This document shows, piece after piece, positions 8,437 to 17,813 of a stretch of 56,429 nt of DNA (position 1 is its first letter; the number at the start of each line of letters is the position of its first letter). The translations under genes and the position numbers were made by a program. The notes under the pieces were generated by a model that saw nothing but the letters and a program-made list of their open reading frames with translations, did no database searches and was not told the origin of the DNA. Source of the DNA: Parachlamydiales bacterium. GTDB taxonomy: Bacteria > Chlamydiota > Chlamydiia > Chlamydiales > Rhabdochlamydiaceae. The stretch spans positions 1 through 56,429 of the forward strand of contig JAHFTQ010000013.1 of the NCBI GenBank assembly GCA_023265455.1, read 5' to 3'.

Positions 8437-9514
8437 ATAAATTCCTATCTAAGATTTCGACAATCCGCTCAGCAGCAAATCCATCTCCATAGGGAAAATG
8501 AACCTTAGACATGCGAGTTAAGGTTTCTGGGTTTTCTAGAAGGTCTTTACAGCAAGTAAAAATATTTTCAGATTGTGTTCCTACTAGACGAGCCGTTCCT
8601 GCTTCGATTCCCTCGGGCCTCTCTGTAGTGTCTCGGACAATCACGACAGGTTTACCCATAAACGGCGCCTCTTCTTGAATGCCTCCAGAATCTGTCATCA
8701 CAAAAAGGGAATCATCCATGATCCTTACGAAGGAGGTATGATCAGTCGGATCCATTAATTTGATGCGAGGGATTCCTGATAGTAACTTTAACGCAGGATC
8801 TCGTACTGCTGGATTAGGGTGTAAAAAAAATAAAATCGTCACGTCGGAGAACTCGTCTGCAATTTTGCGAAGCGCTGAGCAAATGGCTTCTAAAGGCTTG
8901 CCTTGGTTTTCTCGCCTGTGAACAGTGACGACGATGTTCCGATTTTTAGAATTTTTTTTCGAAGGGGCTCGCATCAATCTGAGTGCATCAATGGAGGTAT
9001 TGCCAACGACCCATATTTTTTCATGAGGAGTTCCTTCGGCAAGCAATGTCTTACGCGCTTCTTCGGTTGGAGCGAAAAAAAAGGTTGTTAGCCGATCGAT
9101 GAGGCAGCGGTGAGCCTCTTCCGGCCATGGGGAAGTTAAAGAGCCTGTTCTCAATCCTGCCTCAACGTGGGCAATTGGGATCTGAGAATAAGAGGCAGCT
9201 AAAGCCGCAATAAAAGCTGTAGTGGTATCTCCTTGGACAATGACTAGGTCTGGCTGAGCTGCTTCTAAAATGGAGGCAAATTGTTTTAAAATTTGCGCTG
9301 CTTTAAGGGAAAGTGTGTGGAGTTGTTCATGGATCTCCAACTGATAGGTAATCGGAATATCTAGAGCGATTAAAAAAGGGTCGAGGAGGTGGGTGTGCTG
9401 CCACGTAATGCAGACCTGGCTTTTAAGACGCTGATTTTTGCTCATGGCGGCCAAGACTGGCGCTAGTTTAATCGCCTCTGGGCGGGTTCCAATGACTGTT
9501 AAGACGGTTTTCAA
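8429..9514 (-). CDS. wecB: UDP-N-acetylglucosamine 2-epimerase (non-hydrolysing)
   Basis: A 361-residue WecB/MnaA-type enzyme that interconverts UDP-GlcNAc and UDP-ManNAc. GTRPEAIKLAPV opens the protein, HVEAGLRTG lies near residue 116, TVHRREN near 201, and the UDP-binding segment DSGGIQEEAPFMGKPVVIV near 270 carries the conserved acidic residues. The length is normal for the family. It overlaps the dehydrogenase gene by 4 bases (ATGA) and the glycosyltransferase gene by 8. Together with the neighbouring UDP-sugar dehydrogenase it would supply UDP-ManNAcA, the sugar used in enterobacterial common antigen and some capsules. Confidence 0.93.
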   Translation of the reverse strand: MKTVLTVIGTRPEAIKLAPVLAAMSKNQRLKSQVCITWQHTHLLDPFLIALDIPITYQLEIHEQLHTLSLKAAQILKQFASILEAAQPDLVIVQGDTTTAFIAALAASYSQIPIAHVEAGLRTGSLTSPWPEEAHRCLIDRLTTFFFAPTEEARKTLLAEGTPHEKIWVVGNTSIDALRLMRAPSKKNSKNRNIVVTVHRRENQGKPLEAICSALRKIADEFSDVTILFFLHPNPAVRDPALKLLSGIPRIKLMDPTDHTSFVRIMDDSLFVMTDSGGIQEEAPFMGKPVVIVRDTTERPEGIEAGTARLVGTQSENIFTCCKDLLENPETLTRMSKVHFPYGDGFAAERIVEILDRNLYV

Positions 9515-10677
9515 TGGAATACTCCTGCGAAATCAAGAACTGTTTTTCCAGCGAGTTCCTGCGGATGAATCGATTGAAAGGCTAGGTGAGGGATAAGGCC
9601 CACAATGATCTCTGAGCGAGCCAGCGCTTCCTTCAGCGAAGTGGTATTAGAAACATAGGGGTCAACACGAAGGACTTCGATCTCTTTTTCGAGGGCTTGT
9701 ACGATCGTAAGCGCTGGAGATTCTCTCGTATCGGCCACATCAGCCTTGTAAGTGAGTCCCAGGCAAGCGACGGTAGAGGCCTTTTTTTGTTCGATTGCGC
9801 TTCTGATTTTCTCAATGACCCAGTTGGCCTTTTTTTGATTGATCTCTCTCGCTGTTTTGGTGAGAGTGGTTAGATCCGGAGCAGAAGAGATCAGAAACCA
9901 GGGATTCACTGCGATGCAACGGCCACCGACACCAGCACCGGGTTTTAAAATCTGGACTCGAGGGTGACGATTAGCCAACCGAATCAGTTCATTGACATCT
10001 AAGGAAAGCTTCTCTGCAATCATCGACAGCTCATTTGCATAAGCGATATTGATATCTCGGTAAGTATTTTCAGCCAATTTGACGGCTTCCGCAGTTCTTG
10101 TAGCCGTTGGAAGGATCTCACCGGAAACAAAAGAGCGGTAGAAGGAGATCGCATGTAAAGTTGAAGCTTCATCTATTCCACCGACGATCCGGTCATTATG
10201 GACCAATTCGTAAAGGATATTTCCGGGAAGAACCCGCTCAGGGCAATAGGCGATGCGGACTCCAGGACAATGGGCTCGAAGTTTTTTAGCTAAAATTTCC
10301 GTTGTTCCGATAGGGCATGTCGATTCGATCAAAACCAAGTCCTGAGCTCGGAGGTAGGGTTGAATCGAGTCGATGGCTGCATGGAGATGGTCAAGGACAG
10401 GCTGATTGTCAGGTCCCAGAGGTGTGGGGACTGCAATTAGATGAACATCTGCTAGAGCGACTTGAGTAGAGACTTTCAGATGGCCTTTTTGAAGAACTTT
10501 TTTCAAGAGCTCTTGTAATTGAGGTTCTGGATCAGAAAACTCTTTAGAAACCACGTTTTTGATGACGTTTTCATTCGTATCAACCCCCAGCACATGATAG
10601 CCAGAAGTTGCTAACAGACAGGCGGTAGGAAGTCCAATACTCCCCAATCCTAAGACGCAAACTTGTTTGCTTTGCAT
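9511..10677 (-). CDS. wecC: UDP-N-acetyl-D-mannosamine dehydrogenase-like UDP-sugar dehydrogenase
   Basis: A 388-residue member of the UDP-glucose/GDP-mannose dehydrogenase family. The NAD-binding GLGSIGLPTACLLA is at residues 10-23, the catalytic cysteine lies in GVGGRCIAVNPWF (most relatives have GGHCI), and YKADVADTRESPA marks the C-terminal UDP-binding domain. The sequence 'CIAVNPWF' is closer to WecC (CIAVDPWF) than to UDP-glucose dehydrogenases (CxPVD or CFPKD), so oxidation of UDP-ManNAc to UDP-ManNAcA is the favoured reaction. It is the first gene of the overlapping minus-strand cluster, 84 bases downstream of the SprT-like gene. Confidence 0.85.
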   Translation of the reverse strand: MQSKQVCVLGLGSIGLPTACLLATSGYHVLGVDTNENVIKNVVSKEFSDPEPQLQELLKKVLQKGHLKVSTQVALADVHLIAVPTPLGPDNQPVLDHLHAAIDSIQPYLRAQDLVLIESTCPIGTTEILAKKLRAHCPGVRIAYCPERVLPGNILYELVHNDRIVGGIDEASTLHAISFYRSFVSGEILPTATRTAEAVKLAENTYRDINIAYANELSMIAEKLSLDVNELIRLANRHPRVQILKPGAGVGGRCIAVNPWFLISSAPDLTTLTKTAREINQKKANWVIEKIRSAIEQKKASTVACLGLTYKADVADTRESPALTIVQALEKEIEVLRVDPYVSNTTSLKEALARSEIIVGLIPHLAFQSIHPQELAGKTVLDFAGVFH

Positions 10678-10761
10678 GAAACTGTGAAGTTGGCCTTGGG
10701 TTTTCTGTGCAAGTTTTTTTAGTTTAGAAGAATAAAAAATTTTAACACAGAAAAATTTTGT

Positions 10762-11856
10762 CTAATCGCGATAGGGAATGAGAACCTGAGAGTTATTCGA
10801 GGAGTGAATTGCCGCTTTGATGTTGAGTTCTCTGCCCATTTGCTGGCCTAGAGCGGAAGATTGGGGGCAATGGCTACCGCTACTTCTAGAGGAGGAAAGA
10901 CGGGGGTAGGCCATCGCTTTTGCATCGGTGAGTTTTTTTTCGATGACCATGAGTGCGTGGGTCACTTCGCTGTTATGCTCTCTTTTGAGGGCCTGGATTT
11001 TATCACAGTATCCTTTTGCGAGTCCTAGAAAGAAGGAGTTTTTTGCAATCATTCCCTTTAGGTTAGCGTGCTTTTGAGCCCGGTCCCATAAATGATCCAG
11101 TTCTACTTGAAGGAAATCTGCGACATATTCAGCAATCTCTAGATTGACAGCGCTTCCTAAGATTTCAAGGGTGATACAATCTTGTCCTCGACGAAAAACG
11201 GTGCTGACAAAAAATGTTCCTAAGATTCTGGCAATGGAGCGCATTTTAGCGGTTTCTTTTTTCTGCTTTAAGATGCGTTTGAGAAAGACTTTTTCATCAT
11301 CAGGGCCCATATATTTGGACTCTATATTGTATTTTAAAAGAAGCTGCTGGGATTTAATCATGGCTTGCTCAGCTTCATTTGTATTGGAGCTGGTCGCCAG
11401 GGCCAAAAGTTTCTGAATTTTTCTAAAAACACCGCTCTCTTCTAGTTTAGAAGCTTCCTGACTGCCTTCCAAACAGAGGGTAGCTCTATAGACGTCTTCA
11501 CCCCATCCCAGCTTCTTGCAAAATTCCCTGAATTCAACGCCATGAGGCTGTACGGTCTCCCCATGTTTAATAAAGGTCATGTAATGAGCGAGTTCATGCC
11601 GAATCACATGATGGAGCTCCTCTCGGCTGGCATGCATCAGGCATTCATGAAAACCGAGTTCATAAAATGAGGGGTCAAAGTACCCCAGCATGGCTTTATG
11701 ATTGTAAATGACGACCGCGATAGGGTAAGAAGTTCTTTCCCGGCCGTAGAACCGCTCTCTTCCAACTTTTAGGCGAACCTCTCGAGATAAAATATCCCTG
11801 ATGGTTTGTTTGATATCCCTAACGAATTGAATGACTTTTCTTGAGTATACGATCAT
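10762..11856 (-). CDS. SprT-like zinc metalloprotease with DUF2786 domain
   Basis: A 364-residue protein in two parts. Residues about 10-130 are SprT-like, with the zinc-binding HELAH in VIRHELAHYMTFIKHGE. Residues about 145-190 hold the DUF2786 motif KIQKLLALATSSNTNEAEQA, which commonly accompanies such proteases in bacteria. The remainder is charged and helical. SprT/Spartan relatives cleave DNA-bound proteins, but no role is established for this bacterial architecture. The start faces tilS with only 37 bases between, so the two promoters must overlap. Cotranscription with the glycan cluster downstream is possible, as the gap is only 84 bases and contains no strong terminator. Confidence 0.8.
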   Translation of the reverse strand: MIVYSRKVIQFVRDIKQTIRDILSREVRLKVGRERFYGRERTSYPIAVVIYNHKAMLGYFDPSFYELGFHECLMHASREELHHVIRHELAHYMTFIKHGETVQPHGVEFREFCKKLGWGEDVYRATLCLEGSQEASKLEESGVFRKIQKLLALATSSNTNEAEQAMIKSQQLLLKYNIESKYMGPDDEKVFLKRILKQKKETAKMRSIARILGTFFVSTVFRRGQDCITLEILGSAVNLEIAEYVADFLQVELDHLWDRAQKHANLKGMIAKNSFFLGLAKGYCDKIQALKREHNSEVTHALMVIEKKLTDAKAMAYPRLSSSRSSGSHCPQSSALGQQMGRELNIKAAIHSSNNSQVLIPYRD

Positions 11857-11893
11857 ACGGAATTTAGTGTATAGTGATCACTTATAAATTTCT
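11857..11893. promoter_or_regulatory. Divergent promoter region between the SprT-like gene and tilS
   Basis: Only 37 bases separate the two divergent start codons. The spacer holds a perfect 10-base palindrome, AGTGATCACT, at 11873-11882, followed directly by TATAAA at 11883-11888, which could be the -10 box of tilS, leaving almost no leader. The -35 region is not convincing. A regulator bound at the palindrome could affect both genes, but a chance palindrome of this length cannot be excluded. Confidence 0.35.
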
Positions 11894-12841
11894 ATGCGTG
11901 ATCGACTACTTCAAGTTGTGAAAGATTTTCTGACTATTCACTATCGTGAAGGCTCGCCCTTGCTTGTGGGGTTTTCGGGAGGGCCTGACTCTTTGGCGCT
12001 TTTGCACCTATTGCTGGAGTGCCGCCGGTTTTTTGATCTGGAGATTCATGTGGCCCATGTCGACCATGGATGGCGAGAGTCAAGTGAGCGGGAAGCAGAA
12101 GCTTTGCAAAAGAAGATTGTCGCTTTAGGTTTAAAGTTTTACTTACGTCGGTTAGAAGGGGTACCTGCTACTGAAGAGGCGGCTAGGGAGGCAAGGCTAG
12201 CGTTTTTTGCTGAGCTCTATGAACAGTTAGGGTGCCAAGCAATTATTCTTGGTCATCAGGGGAATGATCAAATCGAGACGGTGTTAAAAAGAATTTTAGA
12301 GGGAGCCGCCCTTCCAGCTTGGGGTGGGATCAAGACGGTAACTCCAATGAGGGGAATGCAGGTGTGGAGGCCGCTACTAACCGTTCAAAAAGCTGAGTTA
12401 AGAGGTTGGCTAGAGCGGAGGGGGCTCAAGGCAATTGAAGATGAGACAAATCGTGATCCTCGGTATTTAAGAGGAAGGATGAGAGAGTCGATTTTGCCGA
12501 GTCTCGAAGCACAATTTGGAAAACAGGTGGGTCATAATTTAATGCGGTTCGGACAGACTGCCGGGGAGCTGAAAGAGTACCTCGAGCGTCGTTTTCATAA
12601 ATATGAAAAGCTCGTTCAAGAGGGAGGAAAGGCCGATTTATCTTCGGAATACCCTTTTGAGCCGGTTGAATTAAAACTTTTTCTCAAAAAATTTAGTGAA
12701 AATCATGGGGTTTTTCTCTCACATGGGGCTTTAGAGACTCTCTATCAACTTCTTGAAAAAGGATCATCGCATCGTCTAGTAGGGTCGAAAGGGCGGTGGA
12801 TTGAAGTCAGAGGACGAACTATTGCAATAAAAACAACTTAA
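11894..12841 (+). CDS. tilS: tRNA(Ile)-lysidine synthetase
   Basis: A 315-residue N-type PP-ATPase with the ATP-pyrophosphatase loop SGGPDS at residues 28-33. It attaches lysine to C34 of the CAU anticodon of tRNA-Ile2 so that AUA codons are read as isoleucine. Other recognisable parts are HVDHGWRESS and GHQGNDQIETVLKRILEGA. It is shorter than the E. coli enzyme (about 430 residues) and lacks much of its C-terminal domain, as is usual for chlamydiae. In Chlamydia tilS also sits directly upstream of ftsH (CT840-CT841), so this is core synteny. Essential in most bacteria. Confidence 0.93.
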   Translation: MRDRLLQVVKDFLTIHYREGSPLLVGFSGGPDSLALLHLLLECRRFFDLEIHVAHVDHGWRESSEREAEALQKKIVALGLKFYLRRLEGVPATEEAAREARLAFFAELYEQLGCQAIILGHQGNDQIETVLKRILEGAALPAWGGIKTVTPMRGMQVWRPLLTVQKAELRGWLERRGLKAIEDETNRDPRYLRGRMRESILPSLEAQFGKQVGHNLMRFGQTAGELKEYLERRFHKYEKLVQEGGKADLSSEYPFEPVELKLFLKKFSENHGVFLSHGALETLYQLLEKGSSHRLVGSKGRWIEVRGRTIAIKTT

Positions 12842-12851
12842 CGTTATGTAG

Positions 12852-12889
12852 GCAACAGGGGGATATTTCTTTACGAAAACCCCTATTGC
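12852..12889 (+). other. Stem-loop between tilS and ftsH
   Basis: GCAACAGGGG at 12852-12861 and CCCCTATTGC at 12880-12889 can pair over ten positions with one mismatch, enclosing an 18-base loop. The following TGGTTTAATTT is a weak T-rich tract, so the hairpin might be a poor terminator for tilS or a structured leader of ftsH, whose start codon is 37 bases further on. Confidence 0.45.
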
Positions 12890-12926
12890 TGGTTTAATTT
12901 GAAGGTTAAAGCTAAAGGTAAAAATC

Positions 12927-15638
12927 ATGAATAACGATAATAAATCCCGTCCCGAACCCAGAAAAGGTTTTCCGGGAGGCTTCATCATTTTCCTTCTGGC
13001 TGCATTTTTGATTTTTTTGACTGTGCAAAATCTTTCTAAAGAGCCGACTGCCAAGGTGGCTTTTAGTCACCAGGTCGAAGATCTCGTCGACCTCGATCTC
13101 ATCTTGCCCAGTGAAAGTCGCAAAGTTGCCCAAAACGATAATCTTGTGATGTTTATGGGGAAATTTCGCGATCGACTGACAGATGATGCAAAAGCGCGTT
13201 ACAAATATCTTGAACTGCTTAACCAGCACAACGATTTAGTCGAACAAGAGCTGGTCTTAAAAACGGGTTTAGGCACTCTTCAGAAGAGTGTCATTGAATC
13301 TGCCGATTGGTTTTTGCACTTAAGCGGGATTGCGGTTCCATCGCAGGGCTACTGGGTGGTCGATCCCCTCTATGACACAGGCGAGAGAGAGAACTCAGTT
13401 GTCCTCAAATCTTTATCCGACAAACCGATCGTCTCTTTGGCTGATCTTGTCAAAAAATTTCCTCCTTCTGAAAATCAAGTCGTCTCTTTTGGTAAAGATC
13501 TGACAACTCTTGTCCAAGGGTTTCGTTCTTCTGCTTTAGGCATTGGAAGTGAGTCCATCAAGCAAGAGCTTCGTTCAATTGAGCAAGCGCTTTCGACACC
13601 GCTTCAGACTGCCCAAGAGCAAGTCGCTCTTTATGGAACGACACTCGGACAGCTTAAAACGATTGTCTCCGATCTCAATGCTGAAACCGATAACGCTCGT
13701 CTAGTTCAACTCCGCTCTGTCCGGAGCTACCTTGCCGATGTCAAACAATACAACCAAGTTGTTGATGCCATGGCCCAAAATAGTGGTCAGCTTGATAAAG
13801 CTCGCCAAACGGTCGCTAACGTGATTTGGTATTTCAATAATCAAGAGCTTTCAACCCGGACGTTAGAAAAGCAAGATCCTGAGGTTTTCAGCAACTGGTT
13901 TGCGGGTGCTAAACAAGAGTACGATGCATTCCAAACCAACAAGGGAACTGTTTTTCGCGCTCCTGATCAGCCCCGAACGCTGGTTCTTGAAAAAACCTTT
14001 AAAAGTGAAGAGCCCGCTCCTAACTATTTCAGCTATCTATTTACAATTCTGCCCTTCCTACTGCTAGGATTTTTGCTCTATTTCATTTTTGCCCGCCAGA
14101 TGAAAGGAGTTGGCAGCAGCGCCATGAACTTTGGCAAATCTCCTGCTAAAATGCTCACAAAAGAGCGCAATAAGGTCACGTTCAAAGATGTCGCCGGATG
14201 CGATGAGGCAAAAGAAGAGCTTCAAGAGATTGTCGAGTTTTTAAAAGATCCCGGTAAATTTACAGCGCTCGGAGCCCGCATTCCTAAAGGCGTACTCTGC
14301 GTCGGAGCCCCCGGAACTGGAAAGACTTTGATTGCTAAAGCTGTCGCGGGAGAAGCGGATCGTCCGTTCTTCTTTATTTCGGGTTCTGACTTTGTTGAGA
14401 TGTTTGTAGGTGTCGGTGCTAGCCGTATTCGAGATATGTTCAACGAAGCCCGCAAATTTGCCCCTTGCATCATCTTTATGGATGAGATCGATGCTGTTGG
14501 CCGCCATCGTGGCGGAGGCATCGGCGGAGGTCATGATGAGAGAGAGCAGACTTTGAACCAGCTTCTCGTTGAAATGGACGGTTTTGATGCGACTGAAGGA
14601 ATCATCTTGATCGCTGCGACCAACCGTCCTGATGTTTTAGATAAAGCGCTACTGCGTCCGGGTCGTTTTGACCGTCGTATCATCATCGATCTTCCCGATA
14701 TCAAAGGTCGCTTTGATATTCTTAAAGTCCATGCTCGGAAGATTAAGCTCGATCCTTCCGTCGATTTGATGGATATTGCTCGGAGTACTCCAGGCTCTTC
14801 GGGAGCCGACCTTGCGAATATTCTCAATGAGGCTGCCCTTCTCGCTGCAAGACGGAATCGTTCTGCGGTAACGGGTCAAGAGGCTCGCGAAGCCGTTGAT
14901 AAGGTTAAGTATGGCAAAGAGCGCCGTAGCCTAGAGATCGACGACAATGAAAAGCGTACAACTGCCTACCATGAATCAGGCCATGCGATCGTGGGACTCA
15001 TCGTTAAAAATGCCGATCCTGTTGACAAAGTGACGATCATTCCTCGAGGTCTTTCTCTTGGCGCGACTCACTTCATGCCTAAGAAAAATCGCCTTAGCTA
15101 CTGGAGAAAAGAACTGACAGATCAACTCGCTGTCCTCATGGGTGGCCGTGCGGCTGAAGAGATCTTTATCGGTGATATGTCCAGTGGTGCTCAGATGGAC
15201 ATTACCCAGGCAACTCGTCTAGCTCGCAGCATGGTTTGCGAATGGGGGATGAGTCCTTTAGGGACGATTGCGTTTGACGAAAGGTCCGACAGTGGAGCTT
15301 ATCTCGGGATGTCCCACGCCTCTGAGAAAAACTACTCCGATGAGACAGCTAAGAAAATTGATGCGGAAGTCTATAAACTCGTCGATGAAGGCCATAAGCT
15401 AGCCGTTGAGATCATCAAGGCCAACCTTAAAAAAGCTGACCTGATGGCTCAGATGCTCATAGTGTTCGAGAAGCTCGATCGGGAAGATATCAATGAGATC
15501 ATCAATGACACTTGGGATATCGAGAAGAAACAGGCTCGTGTCAAAGCTGCTGATGAATTGAGCCGCAAAACGATCATCGCTCCTGTCATAGACTCCAAGA
15601 GGCCGAACCCAGAAGCTCCACAACCTCAAGGGATTTGA
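12927..15638 (+). CDS. ftsH: ATP-dependent zinc metalloprotease FtsH
   Basis: A 903-residue membrane-bound AAA protease that degrades misassembled or short-lived membrane and cytosolic proteins as a hexamer. A first membrane helix is at about residues 12-30. An unusually large extracytoplasmic domain of about 340 residues follows, then a second helix near 370-390. The AAA module has Walker A GAPGTGKT at 460-467, Walker B FMDEIDA, and the arginine-finger region [20 protein letters not shown]. The zinc site is HESGH at 682-686. Typical FtsH has about 650 residues. The long version is characteristic of chlamydiae, so the extra domain is not an artefact. Confidence 0.96.
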   Translation: MNNDNKSRPEPRKGFPGGFIIFLLAAFLIFLTVQNLSKEPTAKVAFSHQVEDLVDLDLILPSESRKVAQNDNLVMFMGKFRDRLTDDAKARYKYLELLNQHNDLVEQELVLKTGLGTLQKSVIESADWFLHLSGIAVPSQGYWVVDPLYDTGERENSVVLKSLSDKPIVSLADLVKKFPPSENQVVSFGKDLTTLVQGFRSSALGIGSESIKQELRSIEQALSTPLQTAQEQVALYGTTLGQLKTIVSDLNAETDNARLVQLRSVRSYLADVKQYNQVVDAMAQNSGQLDKARQTVANVIWYFNNQELSTRTLEKQDPEVFSNWFAGAKQEYDAFQTNKGTVFRAPDQPRTLVLEKTFKSEEPAPNYFSYLFTILPFLLLGFLLYFIFARQMKGVGSSAMNFGKSPAKMLTKERNKVTFKDVAGCDEAKEELQEIVEFLKDPGKFTALGARIPKGVLCVGAPGTGKTLIAKAVAGEADRPFFFISGSDFVEMFVGVGASRIRDMFNEARKFAPCIIFMDEIDAVGRHRGGGIGGGHDEREQTLNQLLVEMDGFDATEGIILIAATNRPDVLDKALLRPGRFDRRIIIDLPDIKGRFDILKVHARKIKLDPSVDLMDIARSTPGSSGADLANILNEAALLAARRNRSAVTGQEAREAVDKVKYGKERRSLEIDDNEKRTTAYHESGHAIVGLIVKNADPVDKVTIIPRGLSLGATHFMPKKNRLSYWRKELTDQLAVLMGGRAAEEIFIGDMSSGAQMDITQATRLARSMVCEWGMSPLGTIAFDERSDSGAYLGMSHASEKNYSDETAKKIDAEVYKLVDEGHKLAVEIIKANLKKADLMAQMLIVFEKLDREDINEIINDTWDIEKKQARVKAADELSRKTIIAPVIDSKRPNPEAPQPQGI

Positions 15639-15674
15639 AGCTTCCTGAGTTTTTCTATGAAGGCTAGAATTCTT

Positions 15675-15698
15675 TTGTAGGATATAAATATCCTTCAA
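15675..15698. promoter_or_regulatory. Near-perfect palindrome upstream of the small membrane protein gene
   Basis: TTGTAGGATAT and ATATCCTTCAA flank a central AA and match over 10 of 11 positions. The site lies 17 bases before the ATG at 15716 and contains a TATAAATA that could act as a -10 box, which is the usual arrangement of an operator over a promoter. It could also form a small hairpin after ftsH, but there is no T tract to make it a terminator. Confidence 0.4.
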
Positions 15699-15715
15699 AC
15701 TGGGAGAATTCATAT

Positions 15716-16333
15716 ATGGCAAGTTATATCAATCCTAAGTCTGCCATTGAGGTATGTCTAGCTGCTGGAGTAATTGTGTCTGCAGTTGCAGCGCAATTCA
15801 CACGCATTGAAGCTATTAAAATCGTAGGTCTTACCGTTTTAACGGGAGCGGGTTATGGAATTTTAAATAATATGGTTGCTTGCCGTGACTGTATTGAGTT
15901 TTTTACTTATGGCCTAAAATATCATGGCCAAAATTTGGATTACCGGCCCTTTATGACGTTGAATCCAAATATCAATGCAATAGGCTGGGGAATTCTTGCC
16001 ACATGGCATGTATCCACTCTTGCAGGTCTTATTTTAGCCCATGTTGCTCGAAGCTCCTCCTCCGAGAAGAAGGATTTTTCTAAAATAGACGCCCGTCAAC
16101 TTACTCCTTATATGGCGGCGGGGGCTGTCCTGATGGGGCTGATTGCTCATGTGAGAGCGCGGTCTGCTCAAGCAGCAATGCAGCAAAATCCAATACAAAA
16201 ATATGTAGGGGTTCCATTAAATTTTCAAGCGGGATGGGAGGCTTGTCAAGTTCGGAATTCGACAGGGTATTTAGGAATGCAGGTTGGAACGATCTTGTTA
16301 ATTGTTGCAATGGTCACCAAAAGACTTATGTGA
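15716..16333 (+). CDS. Hypothetical membrane protein, about four transmembrane segments
   Basis: A 205-residue protein that I do not recognise. Hydrophobic stretches lie at about residues 10-28, 33-52, 88-110, 128-146 and 185-203. A cytosolic-looking loop with KKDFSKIDARQ separates the third and fourth. A good ribosome-binding site (GGGAGAA) precedes the ATG. The gene sits between ftsH and the AbiE locus, where Chlamydia has none, so it belongs to the inserted segment. It converges with abiEii and overlaps it by 8 bases. Cysteines at about 57 and 60 and near residue 177 have no recognised pattern. An inclusion-membrane role is possible but unsupported. Confidence 0.6.
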   Translation: MASYINPKSAIEVCLAAGVIVSAVAAQFTRIEAIKIVGLTVLTGAGYGILNNMVACRDCIEFFTYGLKYHGQNLDYRPFMTLNPNINAIGWGILATWHVSTLAGLILAHVARSSSSEKKDFSKIDARQLTPYMAAGAVLMGLIAHVRARSAQAAMQQNPIQKYVGVPLNFQAGWEACQVRNSTGYLGMQVGTILLIVAMVTKRLM

Positions 16334-17192
16334 ACTGAATGCGGGGGAGGAGGCTCAAGAAAAACTCGGCTGACCATCCCTCAATTTCTCTCTCATCTGG
16401 GATAAACCTACGAATGTCTTCTTGGGCTGCTGCTAAGTTGAGCTCATGAATTTTTTGTGTCATCAAATCATTAAATTTTTCTGGGGTGAGCAGTTGTTCG
16501 GATACATAATGGCCCGACTGTCTCATGCGAGTTTCCAGATGAGCCAAATGAAGTCGAACTCCTTTATTGACATACCAGATGAAATCATACCAATCTCTTC
16601 CCTTAACACGGACCTTATAGGCGCGGCATAAAGTCGCATGCATTTTCCCAGCAAATAAATCCTCAAGGGTATAGGTGCGAACAGAAAAGGGAATGGGTCT
16701 TGTTAGGTGCCTAATTTCTGTTGTAAAGCCCGCAGGAGGGTCGATATCGACCTCGAGTTTGATTTTAATCACCTCGTTCGACTGTGTATGCCTTTTTAGG
16801 GTTTCATCGAGTCCTATGCGGATGAAGGTTTCCAAGGTTCCAGCTTTTAAAAATGCTGAACGGATAGATTCTTCCGGATGTTTGATTTTGTGTTCCACAT
16901 CAACCTTGAGACCCGAAATTTCAAGTTCTTCTTCAACGGCTTTTAAGAAAGGCAATAGATCGAAGGCAGGATCGGGTTGAAGAAGAGAAAAATCAAGGTC
17001 TTCGCTGAATCGATTGAGGCCGTATAAAATTCTAAGGGCAGTTCCTCCATAGAAGGCAGCGTGTTCGAAAAATTTGGCTCTCCACAGTCCCAATAATGCA
17101 AGTTCTTGCATCACCTCTTGAATTGCATTTTTGTACTCTGTTTTTGATTTGAGCTTATAATTTTCTAACAGACTTTCAATGATAGTTGTCAT
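16326..17192 (-). CDS. AbiEii/AbiGii-type nucleotidyltransferase toxin
   Basis: A 288-residue protein of the AbiEii family, the toxin of type IV toxin-antitoxin and phage-abortive systems. Characterised relatives are nucleotidyltransferases, and MenT-type members modify tRNA 3' ends. The core motif GGTALRILYGLNRFSEDLDF spans residues 49-68 with the metal-binding D65 and D67. A later segment, TYTLEDLFAGKMHATLCR near 174-191, carries the conserved KxxA element. The ATG overlaps the TGA of the AbiEi gene (ATGA), so the pair is translationally coupled. The frame is intact, in contrast with the locus at 51.6-53.1 kb. Confidence 0.88.
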   Translation of the reverse strand: MTTIIESLLENYKLKSKTEYKNAIQEVMQELALLGLWRAKFFEHAAFYGGTALRILYGLNRFSEDLDFSLLQPDPAFDLLPFLKAVEEELEISGLKVDVEHKIKHPEESIRSAFLKAGTLETFIRIGLDETLKRHTQSNEVIKIKLEVDIDPPAGFTTEIRHLTRPIPFSVRTYTLEDLFAGKMHATLCRAYKVRVKGRDWYDFIWYVNKGVRLHLAHLETRMRQSGHYVSEQLLTPEKFNDLMTQKIHELNLAAAQEDIRRFIPDEREIEGWSAEFFLSLLPRIQFT

Positions 17193-17806
17193 AGCTGGGT
17201 CAGCAGGGTTGTGCTATTTTTTTTGTAAATGGTTGAAATTTCCTTCAGCTTTTGAAAATCAAGCTTACGAAACATCGTCTCATCGACCCGCATTTCTTCA
17301 AAGAGATAATAGCGGAGTTGTTCCAGAGAGTGGATTCCGGGTGTACGATAGACAAGGTCAGCTAGCGCTTTTTCTGGGGAGGCGATAAAATAACCCCCTT
17401 CCTTTCCCCAATTGATATAATCAATGCCGACTTTGAATTTTTCTTGACTGATAGCGCGATACTCAAATGTTCCGATCGGTGTGGGAAAAGTTTTGGTATC
17501 GCCAATTGCCAATGAGGTGATGACTTTAGAGCGTTCAGCAATTAAACCATAGTGGGTTAGGGCATATTCAAAAGAAACACAGGAAGGGCCGTAGACTAGA
17601 TTTGCGATCATTTCTAAGCAGAGAGACTCTTGCCTCCAATTTTCACCAAAGACATAGAGGCCTTTCTTGATTCTAACGATCTTACCCTCAACAAGTAAGG
17701 CAGAGATTTTATCACGCGGTTTCTTAAGATCTTTTAAGAAATTTATAAGCGTCTGATAGTCAAAAACTTCTGTCTTAACCTGTCTTCTAAACAACTCAAA
17801 TGTCAT
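17189..17806 (-). CDS. AbiEi-type antitoxin with N-terminal winged helix
   Basis: A 205-residue antitoxin/repressor. The N-terminal region, including KPRDKISALLVEGKIVRIKKGLYV, is the winged-helix domain of the AbiEi family. The C-terminal part (from about residue 70) is the AbiEi antitoxin domain with SFEYALTHYGLI and TFEYRAISQEKF. In studied AbiE systems this protein both neutralises AbiEii and represses its own operon by binding inverted repeats at the promoter. A perfect 20-bp palindrome overlapping a strong promoter lies 17 bases upstream of the start, which fits. The coding order (antitoxin first, ATGA overlap with the toxin) is the usual one. Confidence 0.88.
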   Translation of the reverse strand: MTFELFRRQVKTEVFDYQTLINFLKDLKKPRDKISALLVEGKIVRIKKGLYVFGENWRQESLCLEMIANLVYGPSCVSFEYALTHYGLIAERSKVITSLAIGDTKTFPTPIGTFEYRAISQEKFKVGIDYINWGKEGGYFIASPEKALADLVYRTPGIHSLEQLRYYLFEEMRVDETMFRKLDFQKLKEISTIYKKNSTTLLTQL

Positions 17807-17813
17807 AAATTTA

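Noticed and set aside
10701..10754. Terminator between the SprT-like gene and wecC
   Set aside because: TTTTCTGTG and CACAGAAAA can pair, but the loop of 36 bases and AT-rich stem make a functional terminator doubtful.
14222..14534. Two overlapping minus-strand frames inside ftsH
   Set aside because: They are antisense to the AAA domain of ftsH and have low-complexity composition.
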